Assembly: GCA_018268775.1 (NCBI GenBank)
Contig: JAFDVV010000008.1
Coordinates: forward strand, 93,245 to 157,244
Direction: 5' to 3'
Length of the DNA: 64,000 nucleotides
Source: Acidobacteriota bacterium
GTDB lineage: Bacteria; Acidobacteriota; Terriglobia; Terriglobales; Acidobacteriaceae
Part shown: piece by piece, positions 29,217 through 38,696 of the stretch
Numbering within the stretch: position 1 is the stretch's first letter
Layout: every line of letters starts with the position of its first letter
The notes under the pieces: model-generated
Told to the model about the DNA's origin: nothing
Database searches by the model: none
What the model saw: only the letters and a program-made list of their open reading frames with translations
Made by a program: the position numbers and the translations under genes

Positions 29217-30800
29217 CTACTTCGCCGCTCGCGCCGGCCCTGCATGCTCTGCCTCCGGCAGGCTCCACGCAAACAGCACGCTGCCACTCGTCATCAGCAC
29301 ATACTGCCTGCCGTCAAGCTCATAGGTCTCAGGTCCGCCGTTGATGCCCGAACCCGAGTAGGCGTGCCACAGCGTCCTCCCATCCGCCGTATCCAGCGCC
29401 AGAAAGTTCCCCGCAACGTCGCCCGTAAACACCAGCCCCGAAGCCGTCGTTAGAACACCCGACCCCGGCGAGCCTTCGCCCAGCTCATGCGACCAGCGAA
29501 TCTTTCCCGTCTGATAGTCGATCGCCTCGAGGACGCCCTTCTTCCACAACCCATAGTCCGCGCCCGCCCATCCATACGTTCCATCCGCGGGCTTCGCAAA
29601 GTACAGGCTGTAGCTCGGCGCTGCGCTCACAATAAACAGACCCGTCTTCGGATCGAAGCTCGGTGAGCGATAGTTCGTCATCCCGCCCTCATCCGGCGCA
29701 ATCAGGCGGCCATCGGGAGCAGGCTCTTTATCAGGATTCGGTATCGGCCTTCCGTCCTTGTCCACGCCGAGCGTCCAGTTCACCGGCCCAAACGGTGTCG
29801 TCAGCAGGCTCTTGCCGTTCGTGCGGTCAAGCACAAAGAAGTACCCATTCCGCGATGCCTGCATCAGCATGTTGTGCGGCTTGCCGTGAAAGTCGCCGTC
29901 CACCAGCACCGGAATCTCTACTGCGTCCCAGTCGTGCGTGTCGTGCGGCGAAGGCTGAAACGCCCACACCAGCTTGCCCGTCTCCGGGTTCAACGCAACG
30001 ATGCTGCACGTATACAGATTGTCTCCCGGCCGTACCTTGCCATTCAGCACCGGCGTCGGATTTCCCGTACCCCAATACACCAAATTCAACTCGGGATCGT
30101 ACGTGCCTGTCACCCACGCATTGCCGCCCGTCGTCGTCTTCGGCGTTCCCACCGGCGGAGTCGCATCCCACTGCCACTGCGTCGCGCCCGTCTCCGGATC
30201 GACCGACCGTATAAACCCTTGCAGGTTGTCGAAGTCTCCCGAAGCCCCCACCATCACATGATTGCCCACAATCAGCGGAGACATCGTCGCCCACTGCCCC
30301 TTGTTCGCATCGGCAATCTCTACATCCCACTTCACCTTGCCGTCGCGCGCATCCAGGCATTGAAGATGCGCATCTGTCGTCGTGTAATAGAGTTTGTCCT
30401 TGTATACAGCCACACCGCGATGGCCAATATGAAGACCTTTGGTCGTAGGCGAGGAATGGTGCCACACCAGCCTCCCCGAACGCGCATCCACCGCCCATAT
30501 GTTGTCTGGCACCGTGAAGTACAGAATGCCGTCCACCAGCAGCGGCGCCGACTTGAGCTGCGCCACCTGGTTGGTCTGAAACGCCCATGCGAGTGTCAGG
30601 TTCTTCACGTTCTGCGGAGTGATCTGCGTCAGCGCACTATGCCGCTTCCCCGAGTAGTCTCCGTGATAGATCGGCCAACTGTCCTTCGGCGGATGCAGCA
30701 ACGTGTCCGAACTCACTCCTTGCGCCACTAGCACCGGGGCCGATGCCAAAGCGCCTGCAACAACTCCAAAACGAATCATCGAACGGTAAAACAGGTTCAT
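29217..30800 (-). CDS. Exported PQQ-type beta-propeller protein (quinoprotein dehydrogenase-like)
   Basis: The 527-aa protein has a signal peptide (to about residue 26) and a series of tryptophan-docking propeller blades (for example AVDARSGRLVWHHSS, CLDARDGKVKWDVEI, ALNPETGKLVWAFQPSPHDTHDWD and AIDYQTGKIRWSHELGEGSPGSG). It resembles the PQQ-dependent alcohol or glucose dehydrogenases of Acidobacteria. Only two cysteines remain after the signal peptide and they are not adjacent, so the disulfide of classic methanol dehydrogenase is missing; whether it binds PQQ is open. The cytochrome c gene 33 bases upstream suggests an electron acceptor for a periplasmic oxidation. Confidence 0.87.
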   Translation of the reverse strand: MNLFYRSMIRFGVVAGALASAPVLVAQGVSSDTLLHPPKDSWPIYHGDYSGKRHSALTQITPQNVKNLTLAWAFQTNQVAQLKSAPLLVDGILYFTVPDNIWAVDARSGRLVWHHSSPTTKGLHIGHRGVAVYKDKLYYTTTDAHLQCLDARDGKVKWDVEIADANKGQWATMSPLIVGNHVMVGASGDFDNLQGFIRSVDPETGATQWQWDATPPVGTPKTTTGGNAWVTGTYDPELNLVYWGTGNPTPVLNGKVRPGDNLYTCSIVALNPETGKLVWAFQPSPHDTHDWDAVEIPVLVDGDFHGKPHNMLMQASRNGYFFVLDRTNGKSLLTTPFGPVNWTLGVDKDGRPIPNPDKEPAPDGRLIAPDEGGMTNYRSPSFDPKTGLFIVSAAPSYSLYFAKPADGTYGWAGADYGLWKKGVLEAIDYQTGKIRWSHELGEGSPGSGVLTTASGLVFTGDVAGNFLALDTADGRTLWHAYSGSGINGGPETYELDGRQYVLMTSGSVLFAWSLPEAEHAGPARAAK

Positions 30801-30833
30801 AGCGATCCCGGGCCTTTCAAGGCAGTGCTTCTG

Positions 30834-31691
30834 CTAACGAAGAGTCTGGATATAAGCCATCAGATTGTGGATGTCGGCGTCGGTGTACTTGTCGAACAAC
30901 TCAACATGCGCCTTCACCGGTGCGTCCACCTTGTAGGTCACGTCGCGCTTGCTCCACGAGCGATACACGCCGTTGCCGTCGATCAACGCAATCGTAAACT
31001 CGTCCTGAAACGCCAGCGTTCCCGCGCTCGTCCTTCCATTGCGCTCCGTGACACGAACCTTCGCTTTTACGTTGCGCGGATACAGCATCTGCTGCTCCAG
31101 CTTCAGCCCCTCGTAACGCGTCGCAACGCCCGCCAGGTCGCCCGTCGCCGAGTGGCACTTCACACAGGTCCCGGCGCCATTGAAGTATTCCCTGCCCTTC
31201 TCGACATTACCCGTCTGCAGATCCGACGTATCGACGCCCTTCCGGTTGCCGCTCTGCGACAGTGCCTTGTCCTGCTGCGAGTGAACGAACGCCACCAGGT
31301 TCATCACCTCGGCGTCTCCAAGGCTGAACTTCGGCATCCCCTTCTCCAGCCGTCCGTTCCGAATGATGGCCCCAATGGCCTCGCCGTTCTTGTCGTCGAA
31401 GACCAGCTTCGACCGCGTCAGGTCGGGCCCGCTCTCGCCGCCGCCCGCATCGCGGCCATGGCAAAACGCGCAGTGCTGCTGAAACAGCGAACCGCCGGCC
31501 TCGATCGCCGCCGCCGAAAATGCTTCGTGCACTGGCAGAGGCCCCTGGCTCCCTACTGTAGACTTCGGCCTGGCCGGGCCCTGGTTCTGCCCATACGCAA
31601 CACCCACGAGAGTCAAAACACAGGCCGAAGGCAACAGTACCTTCAGCGCCAGCCGCTTGCAGAAGAACGCCTGTCTCAACATACGCACCAT
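30834..31691 (-). CDS. Exported di-haem cytochrome c
   Basis: The 285-aa protein has a signal peptide ending near AYGQ and two haem-binding motifs, CAFCH (74-78) and CVKCH (176-180), with a likely axial methionine in GMPKF (M119). It is the first gene of the minus-strand cluster and should take electrons from the adjacent quinoprotein-like enzyme. A second ATG at 31682 is an alternative start; neither has a strong ribosome site. Confidence 0.9.
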   Translation of the reverse strand: MVRMLRQAFFCKRLALKVLLPSACVLTLVGVAYGQNQGPARPKSTVGSQGPLPVHEAFSAAAIEAGGSLFQQHCAFCHGRDAGGGESGPDLTRSKLVFDDKNGEAIGAIIRNGRLEKGMPKFSLGDAEVMNLVAFVHSQQDKALSQSGNRKGVDTSDLQTGNVEKGREYFNGAGTCVKCHSATGDLAGVATRYEGLKLEQQMLYPRNVKAKVRVTERNGRTSAGTLAFQDEFTIALIDGNGVYRSWSKRDVTYKVDAPVKAHVELFDKYTDADIHNLMAYIQTLR

Positions 31692-31813
31692 AAAAACGCT
31701 TTTTATTTCTGCCCTGCAAATTATTACAAAAAGGCCACCGCTGACAAGCCCCTTTGCCGGATTTTCTCATTTCAACTGGCTGTAGGCACTTTCAGGCGCA
31801 GGTCTTGTTATCG

Positions 31814-33145
31814 TTACTCCCCTGCTAAAAATATTCTGAGATCGCGCAGGTTGTTTCCCGTCGGACCTGTAACGATCGTTGCGCCCGCTTCATGTAGTAA
31901 TTCAAACGAATTGAAGTCGCCCAATACCTTCGTCGCTTCCTCGTGCCGCCCCGCCAGCATCGTGCCGTCCACAACGGCACCCGCGGCTGGACTGTTCCCG
32001 TCCACCCCATCCGAGCCTGCCGAAAGAACAGCCACATCCTCCAACGCTTCTATCTGCAGCGCGCTGTACAAGGCAAAGTGAAGATTGCGTCCCCCCACAC
32101 CTGCCTTCTTTTCGGCAGGAACGCGCACCGTCACCTCCCCTGCCGAGATCAGGCAGACGCGACCATGCTGCTTTCGGAGCGCATCCAGCCGCTCCAGCAG
32201 ATAATCGGCGGCCGCGCCAAAGTCCCAGTCGTCGCAGGTGTTGTCCACGAACGTCTGGAACCCTCGCCGCTCGGCACTCTGACGTGCCGCCCGCGCAATA
32301 TCTTCCGACGACAGCAACGAATAGACCCGGGCCTCAATCTCACCGGGCTTGGGCGACTCCTTCATCGCGCCCGACTCAAAATACCTCCGCACCGGCTCAG
32401 TAAACTGGCCCAGTAGCCCGTACCTCTCAAGAACCGCCCTGCACTCCTCGACCGTCGACGAGTCCGGCAATGTCGGCCCAGAAGCCAGCGCATCGAGCTG
32501 CGCCTCTGGGACGTCCGATACGACCACCGTGAGAGTTCGCAACGCACCGGCGGCAAGGGAAAGTCTGCCCCCCTTCACCGCCGAAAAATGTTTGCGGACG
32601 CAGTTGATCTCCGCAATCGACGCCCCACTGTGCACCAGCGCGCGATGGAACTGGACCGTATCTTCGAGCGCTATCGCGGCATCCAGCGGAAGCTCTACCA
32701 TGGCCGATGCTCCACCACTGATCAGGAAGAAACAGAACGTCTCATCTGCCGATGGTCCGTTCGACTCGCGCGCCAGCAGTTCCAGCACCGCTCGCGCCGC
32801 CGCCGCAGATTGATCGTTGGGCAGCGGATGCCCCCCTGCATAGTACGAAATCGTCTCGGGCCGGTTGTCGAGAGGCTTCGGAGCAACCAGAATGCCTGCG
32901 ACCTCGCGACCTTCGATCATCTCCTTCTGCTTCAGAAACGCATCCAGCATGGTTGCCGCGCCTTTGCCCATCGCCACAATCACGATGCGCTTCACCTGTG
33001 ACAGGTCCACACGCCCTTGGCCGCTGAGTTCGAGCGTATTGCGATCAGGCATCCCGATCTTCAATGCAAAAGCGTTGCCGACCGAACAGGCGTTCATCGC
33101 CTCAGAAAAAATGTCGAGAGCTGTCTTACGAAGTGTCGCGGACAT
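31814..33145 (-). CDS. Glycerate 2-kinase (GckA/TtuD type)
   Basis: The 443-aa protein is of the DUF4147/MOFRL glycerate kinase class, expected to phosphorylate D-glycerate to 2-phosphoglycerate. Family blocks are visible: IVAMGKGAATMLDAFL, GGHPLPNDQSAAAARAVLELL, FFLISGGASAMVELP, NCVRKHFSAVKGGRLS and near the end VLSAGSDGVDGNSPAAGAVVD. Together with the reductase at 36076-36981 it could form the route tartronate semialdehyde to glycerate to 2-phosphoglycerate. Confidence 0.9.
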   Translation of the reverse strand: MSATLRKTALDIFSEAMNACSVGNAFALKIGMPDRNTLELSGQGRVDLSQVKRIVIVAMGKGAATMLDAFLKQKEMIEGREVAGILVAPKPLDNRPETISYYAGGHPLPNDQSAAAARAVLELLARESNGPSADETFCFFLISGGASAMVELPLDAAIALEDTVQFHRALVHSGASIAEINCVRKHFSAVKGGRLSLAAGALRTLTVVVSDVPEAQLDALASGPTLPDSSTVEECRAVLERYGLLGQFTEPVRRYFESGAMKESPKPGEIEARVYSLLSSEDIARAARQSAERRGFQTFVDNTCDDWDFGAAADYLLERLDALRKQHGRVCLISAGEVTVRVPAEKKAGVGGRNLHFALYSALQIEALEDVAVLSAGSDGVDGNSPAAGAVVDGTMLAGRHEEATKVLGDFNSFELLHEAGATIVTGPTGNNLRDLRIFLAGE

Positions 33146-33161
33146 ATCACTTCATTGTGCA

Positions 33162-34163
33162 CTAATAAGGCAACCACCCGGCCCGCGATAGAAACATCGT
33201 CTCCGCCCGAAATAACAGCGGATCGGGGTTTGTGGCAATGCGGAGAAGATTCGTCGGCCGCAGACATTCGAGGGTATTGACGCCGCCATAAAACGAAAAT
33301 CCTGTACTGTAACCCAGCTCCGCCGCAATCCGCTCCGTCATCTCATCGAATGCGCCGCGAATACCCACGGGATAGGCGATGCTGTCGACGCTGTCGCCGA
33401 TGTTTTCTTCGATAACCCTCTTCGACTGCTGCATCTCCCACCGCTGTTCTTCGGCGGTAAGCTGGCCAAGAATGCGATGCGTCTGCGTATGCGAGCCGAT
33501 CGTCATCCCCGCAGCCTTCATCTCGCGCGCCTCTTCCCAGCTCACAAAGCGTCGCTCAACGGGCGGCAGCTCGCATTCCACCTGTTCACGAAGCTCGCGC
33601 AGCAGAGCTTCACCGTCATGATTGTCGTTCCGCTTATAGAGATTTAGCACCGTGCGAATCGCATCTTCGCGATCTCCCGCGATCTCAACTGTCAGTGGGG
33701 CGGGGTACTCAAACACAACGCGGGGCTTGCTCGTGTTGCGCACCAGATAGGCGATCTCGTCCCACCATGGGACCGTCGCCGTTCCCACATACTCCGGTAC
33801 AAGAAAAAAACTTCCGCTGCATCCATTCGATTTCAGAATGTCGAACGAGGTGCGGTAGTCCTCAAGGTAGCCATCGTCGAAGGTAATCGCCACGTGCATC
33901 CGCGTGAGCTTCTGCCTTCCCGAAACCAGTGCCGCAAGCTCTTCACCGCCGACTATGTTGAGATGCCGCTTGAAGTAGCGAATCTGCTCATCGAGCGCAT
34001 CCGCGGAGGCGCTGAAGACGGCCCGATCGAAGCGCGATGCCTCTGCGTTGCCGATGCGATGATGTGTAATGATGAGGATTCCCGGCTTCGACCGGAAATA
34101 CTCGAGCGCCCGCAGGACCCCAAGCTTCTCAAGAACGTTTGAGGCCAACGCTCTCTTAGACAT
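33162..34163 (-). CDS. Polysaccharide deacetylase family protein (NodB-like)
   Basis: The 333-aa protein carries the NodB metal motifs TFDDGY (about residue 95) and GSHTQTH, which coordinate zinc and carry the catalytic aspartate. There is no signal peptide, as in family members acting on lipid-linked or polymerising sugars in exopolysaccharide pathways. It lies 16 bases upstream of glycerate kinase on the same strand and 189 bases after the ATP-grasp gene. The substrate cannot be told. Confidence 0.87.
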   Translation of the reverse strand: MSKRALASNVLEKLGVLRALEYFRSKPGILIITHHRIGNAEASRFDRAVFSASADALDEQIRYFKRHLNIVGGEELAALVSGRQKLTRMHVAITFDDGYLEDYRTSFDILKSNGCSGSFFLVPEYVGTATVPWWDEIAYLVRNTSKPRVVFEYPAPLTVEIAGDREDAIRTVLNLYKRNDNHDGEALLRELREQVECELPPVERRFVSWEEAREMKAAGMTIGSHTQTHRILGQLTAEEQRWEMQQSKRVIEENIGDSVDSIAYPVGIRGAFDEMTERIAAELGYSTGFSFYGGVNTLECLRPTNLLRIATNPDPLLFRAETMFLSRAGWLPY

Positions 34164-34352
34164 GCCTTCGGCCCCTCTTCAAATTGGCTACCGGTATCAA
34201 CATGGTTCAAACGATTTGATGCCTAATTGCGAATACGGGCTGCTGGATAACGGTCTCACTAACAACCGGAATATATATTTGGCTGCTGCGGGCCCGCCAG
34301 CGAAGCGGGTTCCAGGACAATCGCAAACCGTATCCAACATACGAGACCGGTT

Positions 34353-35591
34353 CTAATCCAACTGCGGCAGAATACCAACCATTCGCAGTACCGCACCGGC
34401 GGCGGCGCGGGCACAACCCTTCAAGGTTTGCGCAGTTGGGCGCATATCGTGAAGGTCGAAGTCGAAGTATGCGAGCTTACCGTTGTAAGTTCTAAATATC
34501 TCCTTCCACGTAAGAATGCCGCGCGCCACATAACGCGGCAGTACTGGAATATCGCGCCGCAAGACGACATGACGAAGATCGAATTTCGTGGCTTCCACTG
34601 GGTCGACCGGTTGTCCGATCAAATCGAGATAGTGCAGCCATCCAATATCCACACCCGCATAGATCGCGGCATCGGCGGTGACGCTGTAGCGAGGGTTGAC
34701 CTCAATCAAACGCACCACGCCATCGCGCGTATCGCGCTTCACCTCAATCTCGCAGATACCGGCATAATTGATTCCACGCAGAAACGTGTCACAGACCGAT
34801 GCAATCTCGTCATCGATAACAGGCTCCACCATCGAGCCGGAGCCAAACAAAATTGGATGTGCGCGCAGCTCATGCACAACACAGTGGCCGATGCGCCGGC
34901 TGCCCGCGCCATAAACGGAGAGGTAGCAGAACTTCGCGTCATCGCCGCCAGCGATAATCTCCTGCGCCACCGCCTCCGGCCGGTACGGCTCCACTAGCGC
35001 ATAATCCGCCAGAAGAGATGCCGCATCATCCTCAGCAAACAGCTTCAAGCCTCTAAGTCTGTTTCCCTCCGGCAGAGCATCCCACTCCCGCTGATGGCGT
35101 GGTTTCACAAGGCAAGGAAAACGGGCATCTGCGGCAAACCGCTCCAGATCTTCGCCCGACTGTACATATGCCGTGCGGGGAATCTGCAGCCCATGCTTTG
35201 CCGCCAGTGCATATTGCTGCTCCTTGGTTGCCAGCGCTGCCTGCACCGCGATCGCATCACGCGAAAAAATGTAGCACTTCTCCATCTCTTCGACGTGACG
35301 GCCAAGCGCAGAGACAAAGATGTCCGCGGCAGGGATGATGACCGGTCTGCCGCCAAGCCGTCGCGCAAGGTCAATCATGAACATCACCCACTCGTCGGGA
35401 TGTGTGTCGGGGTTCGGGCAGAGATACGACTTCCCGTAAGACGACCGGAACCCCTCGTGCGAAGCATCGCAATCGACGCCCACCACATGAACTCCCCGGC
35501 GCAGCAGATCGCGCATCAGGTTCAAGCCAGTCTGAAATACGCTGGCGACGACAACAGGGGGCCAGCCACCTTGTGCGCGATCCGCCGTCAC
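34353..35591 (-). CDS. ATP-grasp carboxylate-amine ligase-like protein
   Basis: The 412-aa protein has the ATP-grasp layout: an N-terminal preATP domain (VVVASVFQTGLNLMRDLLRRG), a lysine-containing nucleotide segment (ARFPCLVKPRH), and the Mg-binding end of the fold (GICEIEVKRD, then VRLIEVNPRYSV). Such proteins join a carboxylate to an amine or thiol. The neighbouring polysaccharide deacetylase suggests modification of an envelope glycan, but that is inference. It has no recognised specific family name. Confidence 0.82.
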   Translation of the reverse strand: MTADRAQGGWPPVVVASVFQTGLNLMRDLLRRGVHVVGVDCDASHEGFRSSYGKSYLCPNPDTHPDEWVMFMIDLARRLGGRPVIIPAADIFVSALGRHVEEMEKCYIFSRDAIAVQAALATKEQQYALAAKHGLQIPRTAYVQSGEDLERFAADARFPCLVKPRHQREWDALPEGNRLRGLKLFAEDDAASLLADYALVEPYRPEAVAQEIIAGGDDAKFCYLSVYGAGSRRIGHCVVHELRAHPILFGSGSMVEPVIDDEIASVCDTFLRGINYAGICEIEVKRDTRDGVVRLIEVNPRYSVTADAAIYAGVDIGWLHYLDLIGQPVDPVEATKFDLRHVVLRRDIPVLPRYVARGILTWKEIFRTYNGKLAYFDFDLHDMRPTAQTLKGCARAAAGAVLRMVGILPQLD

Positions 35592-35675
35592 GCTGAAACT
35601 TCCATGAAAGAAATCCAGTGCATAGGCCTATGTGTCCGTAAGATGTAAACCGATCGTCGATCGGATGCGTGCGCG

Positions 35676-36026
35676 TTACTGGGTCTTCGAACGCTCTTTG
35701 ATGCTCTTGGCCAGACGCTCAATCTCCTGCGCCTTCTTTACAACCGAGACCGACAGCGTGTCCTTGTTGCTCTTGTCCACCTCTGCCTTCAATTCCTGCG
35801 TCAGCTTGTAAAGCTTCTCTGTGTCGGCCTGCAAGTCTGCCTTGCGCTTCTCCGCCTCCGTCATCGGAGCCTTCACCGCCGCCGAAGGCGCAGCTTGCGC
35901 CGTAGACTGGTCGCTTGCCGGTTTGCGAGAATCCTGCCCTAAAATCGTTCCGCACACGCAAAAGCACACAATCGGCACACACAACCCGACCCGAAGCACT
36001 CTCGATTTTAAATATGTCATCCGCAT
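35676..36026 (-). CDS. Small exported coiled-coil protein
   Basis: From the start at 36026 (GGGA seven bases upstream) the protein has 116 residues: a signal peptide ending near TILGQ, an Ala/Ser/Gln-rich linker and a charged amphipathic helix (about 55-115: EKRKADLQADTEKLYKLTQE and so on). It is probably periplasmic. Function is unknown. It lies 49 bases after the dehydrogenase gene on the same strand. Confidence 0.65.
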   Translation of the reverse strand: MRMTYLKSRVLRVGLCVPIVCFCVCGTILGQDSRKPASDQSTAQAAPSAAVKAPMTEAEKRKADLQADTEKLYKLTQELKAEVDKSNKDTLSVSVVKKAQEIERLAKSIKERSKTQ

Positions 36027-36075
36027 ATCGAATCCCGATGTGAACATTGAATCAGACTGCGACAAGCAAAGTCCA

Positions 36076-36981
36076 TCACGCCGACGGCTTGCCCGCCGCC
36101 TTTACCTCAGTGCCCGTCAAGTCCTCGAGAACACGGATCGAGCCGCAGATATCGTCCTCGCCGTATCCCTTCGCAATCGCAGCGCGAAGCATCTGTTGCG
36201 CCACTGAGGTCACCGGTGCAGGAATGTCCAGCTCTGCCGCCGACTCCAGCATCAGCCGCATGTCCTTCTCCATCCACTTCACCGAGAAGTTCGTCGAAAA
36301 GTCGCGCTTGAACACCATCGGTGCCTTCGCCGAGATAAAGCCCGACCGCGCCGCGCTGTTGTTCAGTATGTCCAGCATCAGCTCCGGATCCACGCCAGCC
36401 TTGGTCGAAAGCACAAGACTCTCGTTGAACGCCTGCAGCAGGCTGCCGAGAATCATGTTCTGCGAAAGCTTCGCGTGCAACCCCATACCCGCGCCGCCGC
36501 AGTAGTAGAGCAGCTTGCCCATCAGCTCGAAATACGGCTTTACCTTCTCGAATATCTCCTTCTTGCCGCCGACCATGAACGTAAGCTGACCGTTCTCCGC
36601 CCCGGCCTTCGACCCCGTGCATGGTGCATCCAGAAACTCGACGCCATTCTTCGCCAGCTCCGCGCCAATGCGGCGGCTCTCCGACGGAGAGACCGTGCTG
36701 CAATCCACGATGATCGTCCCCGGCTTCGCCCTTGCGATCAGTCCGTCCTGTCCGAGGATCACCTCGCGCGACATCGCTGTATCGCCTACACACAAAAAGA
36801 TGCAATCGCTCGCTGCGGCGACGTCCGCCGGAGTCTTGCAGGCTGTCCCGCCTTGCACCGCAAGCCGCGTCGCCTTCTCCGCGTTGTGCGACCACAACGC
36901 CACAGAGTGGCCCGCATCGATCAGGTGTTTCGCCATCGGGCCGCCCATAATCCCCAGACCAAGAAATCCCAGATTCGCCAT
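36076..36981 (-). CDS. 3-hydroxyisobutyrate dehydrogenase family (tartronate semialdehyde reductase-like)
   Basis: The start at 36981 has a good ribosome site (AAGGGG) and gives 301 aa. The frame is open further upstream, but that part has no family similarity. Family motifs are present: LGFLGLGIMGGPMAKHLIDAGH (nucleotide binding), FLDAPCTGSKAGAENGQLTFMVGG (substrate), and GAGMGLHAKLSQNMI with the catalytic lysine. Members reduce tartronate semialdehyde, methylmalonate semialdehyde or succinic semialdehyde. A glycerate kinase 3 kb away and a glycolate/lactate permease next door favour GlxR/GarR activity. Confidence 0.88.
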   Translation of the reverse strand: MANLGFLGLGIMGGPMAKHLIDAGHSVALWSHNAEKATRLAVQGGTACKTPADVAAASDCIFLCVGDTAMSREVILGQDGLIARAKPGTIIVDCSTVSPSESRRIGAELAKNGVEFLDAPCTGSKAGAENGQLTFMVGGKKEIFEKVKPYFELMGKLLYYCGGAGMGLHAKLSQNMILGSLLQAFNESLVLSTKAGVDPELMLDILNNSAARSGFISAKAPMVFKRDFSTNFSVKWMEKDMRLMLESAAELDIPAPVTSVAQQMLRAAIAKGYGEDDICGSIRVLEDLTGTEVKAAGKPSA

Positions 36982-37022
36982 CAATTTCCCCTTTGCCAGC
37001 AAGAAGCCGTCTAAAATGAACC

Positions 37023-38696
37023 CTAAAAATGGAAGACGTACGCATACAACAACGCGACCCCGCCTGTAACCATGATAAGCAGAATGCTGTGCCGCAGTGT
37101 GAACCGGAACAACTTCACCTGCTGGCCTGCGGTGAGCCCCGTAGCGGCCGCCGCCACCGCGATCGTCTGCAGGCTGATCATCTTGCCCATCACTCCGCCT
37201 GAAGAGTTCGCCGCCGCCATCAGCACTGGCGAGAAGCCAAGACTGTTCGCCGTCACTACCTGCAAGTTGCCAAACAGCGCGTTCGACGAGGTGTCCGACC
37301 CCGTAAGAAACACGCCGACCCAGCCCAGCAACACGCTGAAGAACGGGAACATTACACCCGTGGCCGAAAACGCAAGCCCCAGCGTCGCCGTCGCACCGCT
37401 GTAGTTCATCAAAAACGCAATTCCCAACACCGACGTGATCGTAAGAATCGGCAGGCTGAGCTGCCGCGCCACCGCAGCCAACACCCTCCCAAACTCCCTC
37501 ACGCTCATGCGCAGCGCCATCACCGACAGCAGCGTCGCAACCATGCACGCCGTCCCTGAAGCCGACAGCCAGTTCAGATTGAACAACGCATGGTAAGGCG
37601 TCTCGCCCGCGACGATCGGCGGCATCCGCTGCACGACATCATGCAGAAGCGGCCATTTGACGACGACCGTCGCACTGTTCAACAGTCGTTGCAGCGGGGC
37701 CCATCCCCACAGCAGCACACAAACGACCAGCAGCCCATACGGCATCCACGCATGGAGGACCTCACGCAAAGGGTAGTCGGGAATCACGCGCTCTTCTGTT
37801 GCGGGCACCGCGCTCTCTTCGTCCTCGCCCATGCGCGCAAACCGGCGAAGCATCGAAGCATGTTCCGGATGCCACGGAGCATCCGAAGCGGTCGCCCGGA
37901 TGTAGACGATCAACACGCACATCGTCGCAATCGCCGCCAGTATGTCCGTAAGCGCCGGCCCGAAGTATGCCGCCACAACATACTGCATCCCTCCAAAGAC
38001 CGCGCCGCCAAGCAGCGCAGGTACAACCACCCCTGTCAGCGCTCCCGCTCCGCCAACCGCCAGCACCAGATAGAGCGGAACGATCACAGCCAGCGGAGAA
38101 CAAATCGCCGCTACTGCGCGACTGACCTGATCGAGCGGCAGCCCCGTCGTTCCCGCCAGTGTCACCACCGGAATACCGATCGACCCAAATGCCACTGGAG
38201 CAGTATTCGCCAGCAGGCACAGCGCCGAGGCGCTGAACGGCGAAAATCCAAGCCCGATCAGCATCGACGCGGCAATCGCCACCGGCGTTCCGAACCCCGA
38301 AGCTCCCTCCAGAAACCCGCCAAATGTAAATGCGATCAGCAGCGCCTGCAATCTCGGGTCCGGCGTCAGGCGTCCGATCGAGTCCTTGATGATCTCGAAC
38401 TGCCCTGTCTCGACCGTCACACGAAACAGCGTGATCGCCCAGAAGATGATCCAGCAGATCGGAAACAGGCCGAACGCCGCGCCATAAGCCGTTGCGCTAA
38501 GCGCCGTCGCAACCGGCATGTGGTAGCCAAGCGTGGCCAGCACAAACGTAACCGCAAGTCCGCACAGCCCTGCCAGCCACGAGGGTTTGCGCAATACTCC
38601 CAGCAGCAGAAGCATCGTAAAAATGGGTAACGCGGCAAGCAGAAACGAAACGTTCCGCCCAAAGCCAAAGAGAAGATACGTCTGCTGCCATGTCAA
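37023..38696 (-). CDS. lctP: L-lactate/glycolate permease (LctP family)
   Basis: This integral membrane protein has about twelve to thirteen helices and family blocks LIAFTFGGFLEGASGFGTPVAI and VFLTGSDTSSNALFGNLQV. The chosen start is a TTG at 38696, because AGGAG lies eight bases before it and the sequence LTWQQTYLLFG matches the usual LctP N-terminus; this gives 557 aa. An ATG at 38744 would add 16 residues. LctP and GlcA import lactate and glycolate with protons. It lies 41 bases upstream of the reductase gene. Confidence 0.92.
   Translation of the reverse strand: MTWQQTYLLFGFGRNVSFLLAALPIFTMLLLLGVLRKPSWLAGLCGLAVTFVLATLGYHMPVATALSATAYGAAFGLFPICWIIFWAITLFRVTVETGQFEIIKDSIGRLTPDPRLQALLIAFTFGGFLEGASGFGTPVAIAASMLIGLGFSPFSASALCLLANTAPVAFGSIGIPVVTLAGTTGLPLDQVSRAVAAICSPLAVIVPLYLVLAVGGAGALTGVVVPALLGGAVFGGMQYVVAAYFGPALTDILAAIATMCVLIVYIRATASDAPWHPEHASMLRRFARMGEDEESAVPATEERVIPDYPLREVLHAWMPYGLLVVCVLLWGWAPLQRLLNSATVVVKWPLLHDVVQRMPPIVAGETPYHALFNLNWLSASGTACMVATLLSVMALRMSVREFGRVLAAVARQLSLPILTITSVLGIAFLMNYSGATATLGLAFSATGVMFPFFSVLLGWVGVFLTGSDTSSNALFGNLQVVTANSLGFSPVLMAAANSSGGVMGKMISLQTIAVAAAATGLTAGQQVKLFRFTLRHSILLIMVTGGVALLYAYVFHF

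Noticed and set aside
36982..37548. In-frame 190-codon extension upstream of the dehydrogenase at 36076-36981
   Set aside because: The extension overlaps the permease gene, is antisense-like in composition and has no family similarity. A strong ribosome site marks 36981 as the start.
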